Source: an uncultured Tolumonas sp.
GTDB taxonomy: Bacteria; Pseudomonadota; Gammaproteobacteria; Enterobacterales; Aeromonadaceae
Assembly: GCA_903931645.1 (NCBI GenBank)
Contig: CAIZDF010000238.1
Coordinates: 1-5,479, forward strand
Length of the DNA: 5,479 bases
Reading direction: 5' to 3'
Part shown: in pieces, positions 1-5,479 of the stretch
Numbering within the stretch: the first letter of the stretch is position 1
How the letters are laid out: each line of letters starts with the position of its first letter
Notes under the pieces: model-generated
Seen by the model: the letters and a program-made list of their open reading frames with translations, nothing else
Database searches by the model: none
What the model was told of the DNA's origin: nothing
Made by a program: the position numbers and the translations under genes

Positions 1-212
1 CGATCGAGCTGAAAACCTTTATCCATGAACTGGATTTGGCATTAGGTATTCCGGCAAAAATGAATTTATTGCCATTACAACCGGGTGATATGTTGGAAAC
101 CAGTGCTGATACCTCAGCACTGGAAACTGTGATTGGTTATAAACCGCAGACGCCACTTGCCAGTGGTCTGGCCCGTTTTGTCAGCTGGTACAGAACCTTT
201 TATTCTCAGTGA
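1..212 (+). CDS. NAD-dependent nucleotide-sugar epimerase, C-terminal fragment (UDP-glucuronate 4-epimerase-like)
   Basis: Only the last 69 codons are present, read from base 3 to a TGA at 210-212; the start and the NAD-binding Rossmann part lie before the window. The visible part matches the C-terminal substrate-binding end of extended short-chain dehydrogenase/reductase epimerases of the UDP-glucuronate 4-epimerase type. It has a helix like IELKTFIHELDLALG, then LLPLQPGDM (family usually QPGDV), an SADTSALE stretch, GYKPQTPL, and a final GLARFVSWYRTFY. By family, such enzymes interconvert UDP-glucuronate and UDP-galacturonate in the cytoplasm to supply capsule, O-antigen or lipopolysaccharide core sugars. 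A related 4-epimerase specificity cannot be excluded, because the catalytic Tyr-x-x-x-Lys region is outside. The gene is convergent with pqiC and overlaps its end by 7 bases. The family is fairly certain, the exact substrate less so. Confidence 0.8.
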   Translation, partial: IELKTFIHELDLALGIPAKMNLLPLQPGDMLETSADTSALETVIGYKPQTPLASGLARFVSWYRTFYSQ

Positions 213-793
213 TCTCTCTTTTGCAGCAAGGGTTTTAGCTGCATTGCTAACTGGCTGGTGGTTTGTTGCCAGCCAGTACGCAGTTCACGCACTAATGCGG
301 GGTAACCATCCGCCGTCAATGGATACTGCTGCTGGAATTGTCCGCTGTATTGCTGTTTTCCTGTCATTAACGTCCATTCACCGCTGATCACCGCATGCCC
401 ATCGGCTTTGCCGTGAAAACCGCGTACCTTGATCTGCAACTGAGCAATGTTTTGCATGGATGTTTGGCCATTCTGCCATTGCCAGTCCGGTAGCTGCGTT
501 CGTAAATTTTGCAACAGGGCGCGGGTCAGTTGTCTATCCAGTGCTTCTGCCCAGCGATGCTGAGTTGCGGTGGTGAGTTGCACATCATCTTGTTGATACA
601 CAATACCAATACTGTTCAGATAATCTGCAAGCTCAACATCACTGACCGCTACCACGGGTTGCTGGCTCGGGGTCTGGCTGCTATTTTGTACATCTGGCAG
701 TGCAATGGCGTAATACTGCGGTGTCGATGAGCTACTGCTACAAGCCGATAAACCGCAAAATAAGAGGCCAATAAATAAAGAGCGCAGCATCAT
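206..793 (-). CDS. pqiC: PqiC outer-membrane lipoprotein of the Pqi transport system (YmbA/DUF330 family)
   Basis: A 195-residue lipoprotein, close to the E. coli PqiC length of about 187. A short basic start (MMLRS) is followed by a hydrophobic stretch (about residues 6-14) and a lipobox LSAC with the lipidated cysteine at residue 18. The next residue is Ser, not Asp, which predicts sorting to the outer membrane. A serine-rich linker follows, then the ABC-type auxiliary lipoprotein fold (PQYYAI at about 25-30, a WAEALDRQL helix at about 81-89). By family, PqiC sits in the outer membrane and docks the periplasmic PqiB tunnel. The first ATG (791-793) is preferred over the adjacent second one because AAGGA lies 7 bases upstream. 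The start overlaps the pqiB stop by 4 bases (ATGA), which suggests translational coupling. The 3' end overlaps the convergent epimerase gene, so no separate terminator exists. Confidence 0.93.
   Translation of the reverse strand: MMLRSLFIGLLFCGLSACSSSSSTPQYYAIALPDVQNSSQTPSQQPVVAVSDVELADYLNSIGIVYQQDDVQLTTATQHRWAEALDRQLTRALLQNLRTQLPDWQWQNGQTSMQNIAQLQIKVRGFHGKADGHAVISGEWTLMTGKQQYSGQFQQQYPLTADGYPALVRELRTGWQQTTSQLAMQLKPLLQKRDH
222..277. repeat. Two tandem inverted repeats just beyond the epimerase stop, inside pqiC
   Basis: The first has 6-base arms TGCAGC (222-227) and GCTGCA (238-243) around a 10-base loop. The second has perfect 9-base arms ACTGGCTGG (250-258) and CCAGCCAGT (269-277), also around a 10-base loop. 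Neither is followed by a T-run on the plus strand, so they are not typical intrinsic terminators. They could still stabilise the 3' end of the epimerase mRNA or mark a Rho-dependent end. They lie inside the coding sequence of pqiC on the other strand, so they may equally be chance or codon-driven. Confidence 0.35.
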
Positions 794-2439
794 TCGGCTT
801 TCCTTGGTTCAGGGTCAGTGGCGATATCGGGTTGGAATAGCAACGCATTGGGTTTTTCATTCAGCGTTCGAGCCATTGGCTGCACTTCCCGTAATACCCG
901 GTTCAGTGATTGAATGGAACGGTTCATTTCACCGTATGCGGGTGAATTAGCAGATAGACCCTGCAACGTTTGCTGCATTTCCGTCAACGTCTTTTTCAAT
1001 TCAGCCGGTAGCTGCTGGCTGCTTTGCTGATTGGCGATCTTATCCATGCTGGCACTGACTTTTCTGACATTGGCCATGGCAGCTTCGGTTTCTGCCAGCA
1101 TGGTTTGTGCGCGCGTGAGTACATTTTCAATATCCAGCTGATTCAGTTTATTCAGCAATTGAACTACCTGCTGTTCAATCCGTGCTAAGCCACCCGGCGC
1201 AGTTGGCAAGGTCGGGTAGTTGGCAAGCATCCCTAGTCCGGCTGTTTTGGGTAGATCCGGATAAAAGTTGAGATCCACATATAAGGCGCCGGTTAATAAA
1301 TTACCGGAACGCAGAGAGGCTCGCAGTCCCTGTTTGACTGCGGTAGCAAATTCATTCTCCCAGTTCGGTAGTTGATCTTTATCCATATCTGGACGAATGC
1401 GGCCGGGTTCGATCCGGATCAATACCGGGATCTGACGTGACCGGGCGGTCAACAAGTCATTACCTGGGGCCGAGAATGGTACGGCCAGTACGCTGCCGAC
1501 TTGAATACCGCGGTATTCGACCGGTGCTCCTGCGTTGAGGCCACGTACCGATTCATCGAAGAGCAAAATATAGTCCACTTTATCCTGATAGCGGCGAATA
1601 GTGCTGCTGTCTTCATCGGCATACAGGCTGTAGGTCCGATTGGTTTTGACTGGGTCACCCAGTTCCCAACCGGGTGGAATACTGAAACTGACGCCGCCGG
1701 ATAAAATGGTTTCCAGCGTGCCGGTTTTTACCTTGATGCCATCGGTAGCGGCTTGTAATTGAATGCCGCGATTGAGCCAGAACCGGGTATTTGTGGTGAC
1801 TAGCGCATCGTATGGCGCCTGAATGAATAGCTGATAACTCATCTGGCGGGTGTCGGATTTAAATTCGGCCTGCTCAACCCGACCCACGGTAAAGCCGCGG
1901 TACAATACCGGATCGCCGATAGACAGGGCGCTGTCTTGTTCACTACTGAGTTCAATGCGTAAACCAGGCGCATTAGTCGGTGTGACCGGTGGTGTATCCA
2001 GTACGGTAAATTCCTGTTTATGTTCTTTGCTTTTTCCGGGTTGTAATTCTAGATAAGAGCCAGAGAGCAGCGTGTTGAGGCCGGAAATGCCACTCTTGCC
2101 CACGCGGGGTTTGACGACCCAGAAGCGGGTGTCTTGACGCAGTAAAGGCTCGGCTTCGACATTCATACGGGCCGTGACAATGACATGCTTGAGATCGTCC
2201 CCCAGACGTACGGTTTGTACTTTCCCTATTTCCACGCTGCGGGCTTTGATCGGGGTTTTTCCCGGTTCAATACCTTCGGCATTGTCCAACTCCAGCGTGA
2301 TCAATGGTCCTTGATTGTGCAGCGTCGTGACCACCATCCACAAACCAATACTGGCGGCGACGATCGGGATCAGCCAGATCGGTGACAGACGTTGGAGTTT
2401 TTTGATTCTGGCGTGGTTATTCAACACGGTCTTGTTCAC
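790..2439 (-). CDS. pqiB: PqiB, membrane-anchored triple-MCE (MlaD-domain) tunnel protein
   Basis: With the GTG start at 2437-2439 the protein has 549 residues, against about 546 in E. coli. A single inner-membrane anchor lies at about residues 19-40 (LSPIWLIPIV). Three MCE/MlaD domains follow, at about 44-135, 157-264 and 287-394. Each has the family's GDPVLYRG- or GAPVEYRG-like turn or an LLSG segment (NTLLSG, ETILSG, GNLLTGALYVDL). A long helical C-terminus (about 415-531) ends in LNEKPNALLF. By family, PqiB forms a hexameric tube across the periplasm for lipid traffic between inner and outer membrane. An upstream in-frame ATG at 2464-2466 would add nine residues but has no ribosome binding site. 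The GTG has AAGGA 7 bases upstream and gives an N-terminus about as long as in E. coli. A GTG four codons further in is also possible. The gene overlaps the end of pqiA by 23 bases and the start of pqiC by 4. Confidence 0.95.
   Translation of the reverse strand: MNKTVLNNHARIKKLQRLSPIWLIPIVAASIGLWMVVTTLHNQGPLITLELDNAEGIEPGKTPIKARSVEIGKVQTVRLGDDLKHVIVTARMNVEAEPLLRQDTRFWVVKPRVGKSGISGLNTLLSGSYLELQPGKSKEHKQEFTVLDTPPVTPTNAPGLRIELSSEQDSALSIGDPVLYRGFTVGRVEQAEFKSDTRQMSYQLFIQAPYDALVTTNTRFWLNRGIQLQAATDGIKVKTGTLETILSGGVSFSIPPGWELGDPVKTNRTYSLYADEDSSTIRRYQDKVDYILLFDESVRGLNAGAPVEYRGIQVGSVLAVPFSAPGNDLLTARSRQIPVLIRIEPGRIRPDMDKDQLPNWENEFATAVKQGLRASLRSGNLLTGALYVDLNFYPDLPKTAGLGMLANYPTLPTAPGGLARIEQQVVQLLNKLNQLDIENVLTRAQTMLAETEAAMANVRKVSASMDKIANQQSSQQLPAELKKTLTEMQQTLQGLSANSPAYGEMNRSIQSLNRVLREVQPMARTLNEKPNALLFQPDIATDPEPRKAE
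801..805 (-). promoter_or_regulatory. Ribosome binding site of pqiC
   Basis: AAGGA on the minus strand, inside the 3' end of pqiB, 7 bases before the first of two adjacent ATG codons and 10 before the second. The spacing favours the first ATG as the start. Confidence 0.7.
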
Positions 2440-3727
2440 CCTCTGTTCCTTGTTGATCTGTGACATTCGAGGTGGGTTTATTATCCCACAGTAAACGTGG
2501 GTCGAAACTCATGGCAGAAAGCATGGTCAATACTACCACACCGGCAAATGCCAAGGCGGCTGAACCGGGATACACCGACATCAGTTTTCCCATCCGGATC
2601 AGTGCGACTAAGATAGCGACGACAAACACATCGACCATTGACCAGCGGCCGATAAATTCGGTCAACCGATACAGGCGAGTGCGACCCCGACGATGATGCG
2701 GGCGATGGGTATGAATGCTCCAGCATAACCAGGCAATTGCTAACATTTTCACCATCGGCACTAACACGCTGGCAATAAAAATCACCAAAGCGACCGGATA
2801 AGAGCCCATATTCCACAATAAGACGACGCCACCGAGAATGGTGGAATAGGTTTGTTGGCCAAGGCTTTCGGTGACCATGATGGGCAGGATATTAGCCGGG
2901 ATATAGAGGATCATGGCGGTAAATAACAATGCCAGTGTCCATTGCAAACTGTGCGGTTTGCGCGCATGCAATACGCTTTGACAACGTGGGCAACGGTGGG
3001 TTTTCAGTGAGACCAGTCCGTGGCAGGCATGACACAGGGTCAGATTTTGATCAATCGCTCTGCCGTTAAGCTGTGGGGCACTACGCAGGTGGATCGGGCC
3101 GCTTTGCTGCCACCATAACCAGTCGCGATCAATGACACTAAAGGCTTTTAACATCAGTAGTGAAAACAGCACATACGCCCAGAAGCTGTAGCCCAATTCG
3201 ATGTCTGCTAACGAAGCAATTTTAATCAGACTAACTAATACACCAATCAGGAATACTTCCACCATACACCAAGGAATGAGACGGAATAACCACAGCGTGT
3301 AGCGTTTACGTAAGCGTTTACCGCGCCATTGGCCAAGGCGCGAATAAATCAAACAAATCAATAACAAGCAAATCGCCGGCAGGATCTGCATAAACAAATA
3401 AACAGTCAGTGCCAGCGCTGGATGTTGTTCTTCCAATAATGTGGTCGCAGTTTGATATAGCGTCATATCCTGATGCATGCCCTTAACGGCCATACCGAGA
3501 AAGGGAAACAGATTACTGCACAGCAGCATAATCAAAGCTGCAATGCTGTAGACCAGTGGTTGTAAACGGGCTTCGGCAGGCAGTGAGCTTAATTTATGCT
3601 CGCAGCGGGGGCAGACCGCTTGTTCTCCGGGTTGTAATGGCGGCACTAACATCAGCCAGTCACATTCATGGCAGGCAGTATATTGCACTGGCGAGGGAAC
3701 ATAGGTGCTGCGACGGCGGCGCTTCAT
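2417..3727 (-). CDS. pqiA: PqiA, inner-membrane protein of the Pqi system (paraquat-inducible protein A family)
   Basis: A 436-residue multi-spanning protein (E. coli PqiA about 417). It is a tandem duplication, each half being a zinc-ribbon-like motif followed by about four membrane segments. The first motif is CHEC (Cys19, Cys22) with CPRC (Cys39, Cys42). The second is CHAC (Cys232, Cys235) with CPRC (Cys246, Cys249). Membrane segments fall at about 56-78, 105-128, 147-171, 180-198, 261-283, 295-338 (probably two), 360-380 and 386-408. Signature stretches include SNLFPFLGM, SLQWTLALLFT, YIPANILPIMVT and MSFDPRLLWD. By family it acts in the inner membrane with PqiB and PqiC in lipid transport and envelope integrity. 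The ATG start is bounded by an in-frame TAA 18 bases upstream, but its ribosome binding site is weak (only CAGAG-like). It is the first gene of the operon. E. coli pqiA is induced by SoxRS, but I see no convincing SoxS box here. Confidence 0.96.
   Translation of the reverse strand: MKRRRRSTYVPSPVQYTACHECDWLMLVPPLQPGEQAVCPRCEHKLSSLPAEARLQPLVYSIAALIMLLCSNLFPFLGMAVKGMHQDMTLYQTATTLLEEQHPALALTVYLFMQILPAICLLLICLIYSRLGQWRGKRLRKRYTLWLFRLIPWCMVEVFLIGVLVSLIKIASLADIELGYSFWAYVLFSLLMLKAFSVIDRDWLWWQQSGPIHLRSAPQLNGRAIDQNLTLCHACHGLVSLKTHRCPRCQSVLHARKPHSLQWTLALLFTAMILYIPANILPIMVTESLGQQTYSTILGGVVLLWNMGSYPVALVIFIASVLVPMVKMLAIAWLCWSIHTHRPHHRRGRTRLYRLTEFIGRWSMVDVFVVAILVALIRMGKLMSVYPGSAALAFAGVVVLTMLSAMSFDPRLLWDNKPTSNVTDQQGTEGEQDRVE
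2447..2451 (-). promoter_or_regulatory. Ribosome binding site deciding the pqiB GTG start
   Basis: AAGGA on the minus strand, 7 bases before GTG at 2437-2439 and inside the pqiA 3' end. The alternative ATG at 2464-2466 is preceded by CCCACCTCGA, which has no purine-rich anti-16S match. Confidence 0.6.
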
Positions 3728-3877
3728 CGGCTCTGGGTTCAGTTATGTTAGAAAACGCAGTTAGTTTAGCTGTTGCAGGGCATGGCGGGAATCGTTATTC
3801 AAAACTATTCGCAATGAAAACGGCCAACAAGGAGCTTAAATTGCCATTTGTCGGAACAATGTTTTTTGCGGAAGAAA

Positions 3878-3884
3878 CTATACT
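3878..3884 (+). promoter_or_regulatory. Possible -10 element of the sbmC promoter (CTATACT, sigma-S-like)
   Basis: CTATACT lies about 39 bases before the sbmC start. It fits the -10 preferred by stationary-phase sigma S (C before TATACT). There is no good -35 at 16-18 bases upstream (ACAATG at 17). It overlaps a short inverted repeat, ACTAT (3877-3881) and ATAGT (3886-3890), separated by 4 bases, which could be an operator or chance. Confidence 0.35.
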
Positions 3885-3909
3885 CATAGTCCCGATAATC
3901 ATGATCGAT

Positions 3910-3914
3910 AGGAG
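3910..3914 (+). promoter_or_regulatory. Ribosome binding site of sbmC
   Basis: AGGAG lies 8 bases before the GTG at 3923-3925. An in-frame TGA at 3902-3904 just upstream leaves this GTG as the first possible start, so the non-ATG start is well supported. Confidence 0.75.
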
Positions 3915-3922
3915 CACAAACG

Positions 3923-4375
3923 GTGGCTGTAAAAATAATTCAACGAGCGGCACAACAAGTTGCTTATATTCGAGTAATAGGCCCCTATCCCGATGTCATT
4001 GGTCCTGGTTTCGAACGGCTGATGGCTTGGAGCGATGCTAAGCAACTACAAGGCGAATGGTTGGCTTTGTATTGGGATAATCCAGACATCACGCCACCGG
4101 CTGAGTTGAAAACAGATGTTGCTATCAGCGTGCCGCAGGGTACCGAAGTAAATGGCGATGTTCAGTTGCAGGTTGTTCCGGCGGGTGAGTATGCCGTCCG
4201 TGATTGCCGTATCGAGAACGATGATTTTGAAACGCCATGGCGTGCTTTCTTTACCGATCTGGCACAAAGTGATTATCAGTTTGGCACAGGTGCTTGTTTT
4301 GAGCGTTATTTCAATAACGGGAAAGAGGATGGTTACTGGGATATTGAGATGGTCATTCAGGTAATTCGCAAATAG
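3923..4375 (+). CDS. sbmC: DNA gyrase inhibitor SbmC/GyrI (GyrI-like small-molecule-binding fold)
   Basis: A 150-residue cytoplasmic protein (E. coli SbmC 157). It is a stand-alone GyrI-like domain, the fold also used as the effector-binding domain of AraC- and MerR-type regulators. It aligns along its length with E. coli SbmC: an N-terminal VAYIRVIGPY strand, GFERLMAW (about 29-36), LALYWDNPDITPP (about 47-59), GEYAVRDCRI (about 87-96), DDFETPWRAFF (about 99-109) and the C-terminal NNGKEDGYWDIEM. By family it binds GyrB and inhibits gyrase supercoiling, giving protection against microcin B17 and some gyrase poisons. Translation starts at GTG with AGGAG 8 bases upstream. It stands alone, divergent from pqiA and convergent with ilvC. 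E. coli sbmC is SOS-controlled and rises in stationary phase. Here no LexA box is visible upstream, so control may differ. A related GyrI-like small-molecule hydrolase or binder is less likely given the close match. Confidence 0.9.
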   Translation: MAVKIIQRAAQQVAYIRVIGPYPDVIGPGFERLMAWSDAKQLQGEWLALYWDNPDITPPAELKTDVAISVPQGTEVNGDVQLQVVPAGEYAVRDCRIENDDFETPWRAFFTDLAQSDYQFGTGACFERYFNNGKEDGYWDIEMVIQVIRK

Positions 4376-4389
4376 GCGTACAAAAAGCA

Positions 4390-4413
4390 AAAGCCCGACG
4401 TAAGTCGGGCTTT
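4390..4413. terminator. Intrinsic bidirectional terminator between sbmC and ilvC
   Basis: A perfect 10-base stem, AAAGCCCGAC (4390-4399) and GTCGGGCTTT (4404-4413), closes a GTAA loop. On the minus strand it is followed by TTTTGCTTTTTG, a strong T-rich tail, so it should end ilvC transcription efficiently. On the plus strand the tail is only TTTGTCT, so termination of sbmC is probably weaker. It lies 15 bases past the sbmC stop and 25 past the ilvC stop. Confidence 0.9.
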
Positions 4414-4437
4414 GTCTACGCAGTTGAGCAGGGTTAA

Positions 4438-5479
4438 TTAACCACCAACAGCGATACGTTTCATGTCTTTCATGTAACCGCGCAGTACTTTACCAACCTG
4501 CTCGATTGGGTGATTACGAATGGTTTCGTTCACCTGAACCAGCACAACGTTGTCTACGCCGTTATCTTTTACAGACAGACCTTTACCGATCACGTCAGTG
4601 CCAACTTTCGGCATGATGTGTTCTTTCAGCAATGGTACTGCTGCGTTAGCAAACAGGTAGTTACCATATTCTGCGGTGTCAGAGATAACCACGTTCATTT
4701 CGTACAGACGTTTACGCGCGATGGTGTTCGCGATCAGTGGCAGTTCGTGCAGTGATTCGTAGTAAGCAGATTCAGCAATGATGCCTGATTCAGTCATGGT
4801 TTCGAATGCCAGCTCAACGCCTGCTTTCACCATAGCAACCATCAGGATACCGTTGTCGAAGTACTCTTGTTCAGCGATCACGCCATCGAATACGGGTGCA
4901 TTTTCAAAAGCAGATGCGCCAGTTTCTTCACGCCATCTGAACAGGTCAGCGTCGTTGTTCGCCCAGTCAGCCATCATGCCGCTGGAGAATGCGCCGCTGA
5001 TGATATCGTCCTGGTGTTTGCGGAACAGCGCACGCATCAGCACTTTCATCTCTTCAGCCAGTTCAAACGCACGCAGTTTTGCTGGGTTTGACAGGCGATC
5101 CATCATGGCAGTGATGCCGCCTTGTTTCAGCGCTTCGGTGACAGTTTCCCAACCGAATTGCAGCAGTTTACCTGCGTAGCCAGCATCGATGCCGTCAGCA
5201 ACCATTTTTTCGTAGCACAGGATAGAACCAGCTTGCAGCATGCCACACAGAATGGTCTGTTCGCCCATCAGGTCAGATTTAACTTCTGCCACGAAAGAAG
5301 ATTGCAGAACACCGGCACGGTGACCACCAGTTGCTGCAGCCCATGCTTTAGCAATCGCCAGACCGTCGCCTTTTGGATCGTTTTCTGGGTGAACAGCGAT
5401 CAGGGTTGGTACGCCGAAACCACGTGTGTACTCTTCACGTACTTCAGTGCCTGGGCATTTTGGTGCAACCATGACCACA
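4438..5479 (-). CDS. ilvC: Ketol-acid reductoisomerase, class II (5' end outside window)
   Basis: The last 346 codons of ilvC; the N-terminal NADPH-binding domain and start lie beyond the right edge. The first visible codon is an internal GTG, not a start. The enzyme converts 2-acetolactate or 2-aceto-2-hydroxybutyrate to the dihydroxy acid using NADPH and Mg2+, the second step of valine and isoleucine synthesis. Active-site residues are intact in fragment numbering, with E. coli equivalents in brackets: Lys7 in APKCPG (155), Asp69 (217) and Glu73 (221) in KSDLMGEQ, Glu241 (389) and Glu245 (393) in YYESLHE, and Ser266 (414) in VISDTAE. The duplicated knotted C-terminal domain marks it as the long class II form. 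Implied full length is about 494 residues (E. coli 491). Codon choice is biased to CGT, GGT and GCT, as expected for a highly expressed gene. In E. coli ilvC is activated by IlvY, but that region is outside the window. Confidence 0.98.
   Translation of the reverse strand, partial: VVMVAPKCPGTEVREEYTRGFGVPTLIAVHPENDPKGDGLAIAKAWAAATGGHRAGVLQSSFVAEVKSDLMGEQTILCGMLQAGSILCYEKMVADGIDAGYAGKLLQFGWETVTEALKQGGITAMMDRLSNPAKLRAFELAEEMKVLMRALFRKHQDDIISGAFSSGMMADWANNDADLFRWREETGASAFENAPVFDGVIAEQEYFDNGILMVAMVKAGVELAFETMTESGIIAESAYYESLHELPLIANTIARKRLYEMNVVISDTAEYGNYLFANAAVPLLKEHIMPKVGTDVIGKGLSVKDNGVDNVVLVQVNETIRNHPIEQVGKVLRGYMKDMKRIAVGG

Larger units (their letters stand above)
3728..3922. other. Divergent intergenic region between pqiA and sbmC
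   Basis: This 195-base AT-richer gap must hold the promoters of the pqi operon (leftward) and of sbmC (rightward). The only promoter-like element I can point to is CTATACT at 3878-3884 facing sbmC. For pqiA I find no hexamer pair close to consensus. I found no SoxS box, no LexA box (CTGT-N8-ACAG) and no small open reading frame with a ribosome binding site. Confidence 0.6.

Noticed and set aside
3809..3833. Possible SoxS/MarA box (GCAATGAAAACGGCCAACAA)
   Set aside because: It starts with GCA but the second half does not fit the RYYAAA part of the consensus at the right spacing.
3556..4041. A 161-codon plus-strand open frame spanning the pqiA 5' end, the intergenic region and the sbmC start
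   Set aside because: It is antisense to pqiA and then out of frame with sbmC, resembles no family, and lacks a plausible ribosome binding site; both overlapping genes are well supported.
4046..4390. A 114-codon minus-strand open frame opposite sbmC
   Set aside because: It is a shadow of sbmC on the other strand with no recognisable motif or start signal.
4778..5179. A 133-codon plus-strand open frame opposite ilvC
   Set aside because: It arises from the strong codon bias of ilvC on the opposite strand; there is no family resemblance.
5476..5478. GTG as the start of ilvC
   Set aside because: Alignment with E. coli IlvC places it at about residue 149, so it is an internal valine codon of a gene cut by the window edge.

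Overview
The window looks like ordinary chromosome from a gammaproteobacterium with a balanced base composition. It holds five protein genes, two of them cut by the window edges. All five are recognisable from sequence patterns: a UDP-glucuronate epimerase-type C-terminus (+), the pqiC, pqiB and pqiA genes (-), an sbmC/gyrI gene (+) and most of ilvC (-). The close match of PqiA, PqiB, SbmC and IlvC to the Escherichia coli proteins, together with the long (class II) IlvC, points to Enterobacterales, Aeromonadales, Vibrionales or relatives. A genus such as Tolumonas in the Aeromonadales is only a guess.

Left edge (1-212): the last 69 codons of a nucleotide-sugar epimerase, probably the end of a surface-polysaccharide locus. 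It converges with pqiC and the two reading frames overlap by 7 bases, so no intergenic terminator is possible. Two small inverted repeats sit just past the epimerase stop, inside pqiC.

Centre (206-3727, minus strand): a compact pqiA-pqiB-pqiC operon. The genes overlap at both junctions, so translation is probably coupled. PqiA is an inner-membrane protein with two zinc-ribbon-like motifs. PqiB is a membrane-anchored protein with three MCE domains, expected to form a periplasm-spanning tunnel. PqiC is an outer-membrane lipoprotein. Together they form a predicted lipid-transport and envelope-integrity system bridging the two membranes. The pqiB start is best placed at a GTG with a good ribosome binding site, not at the upstream ATG.

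Right part: a 195-base divergent intergenic region (3728-3922) separates pqiA from an sbmC/gyrI gene (DNA gyrase inhibitor), which also starts with GTG. The region carries a CTATACT element resembling a sigma-S-type -10, but no LexA box that I can find. A strong hairpin terminator at 4390-4413 lies between the convergent sbmC and ilvC ends. ilvC (ketol-acid reductoisomerase) then runs off the right edge.

I saw no mobile element, CRISPR array, tRNA, rRNA or riboswitch, and no sign of an undescribed system. The findings are modest points about gene starts, overlaps and regulation.
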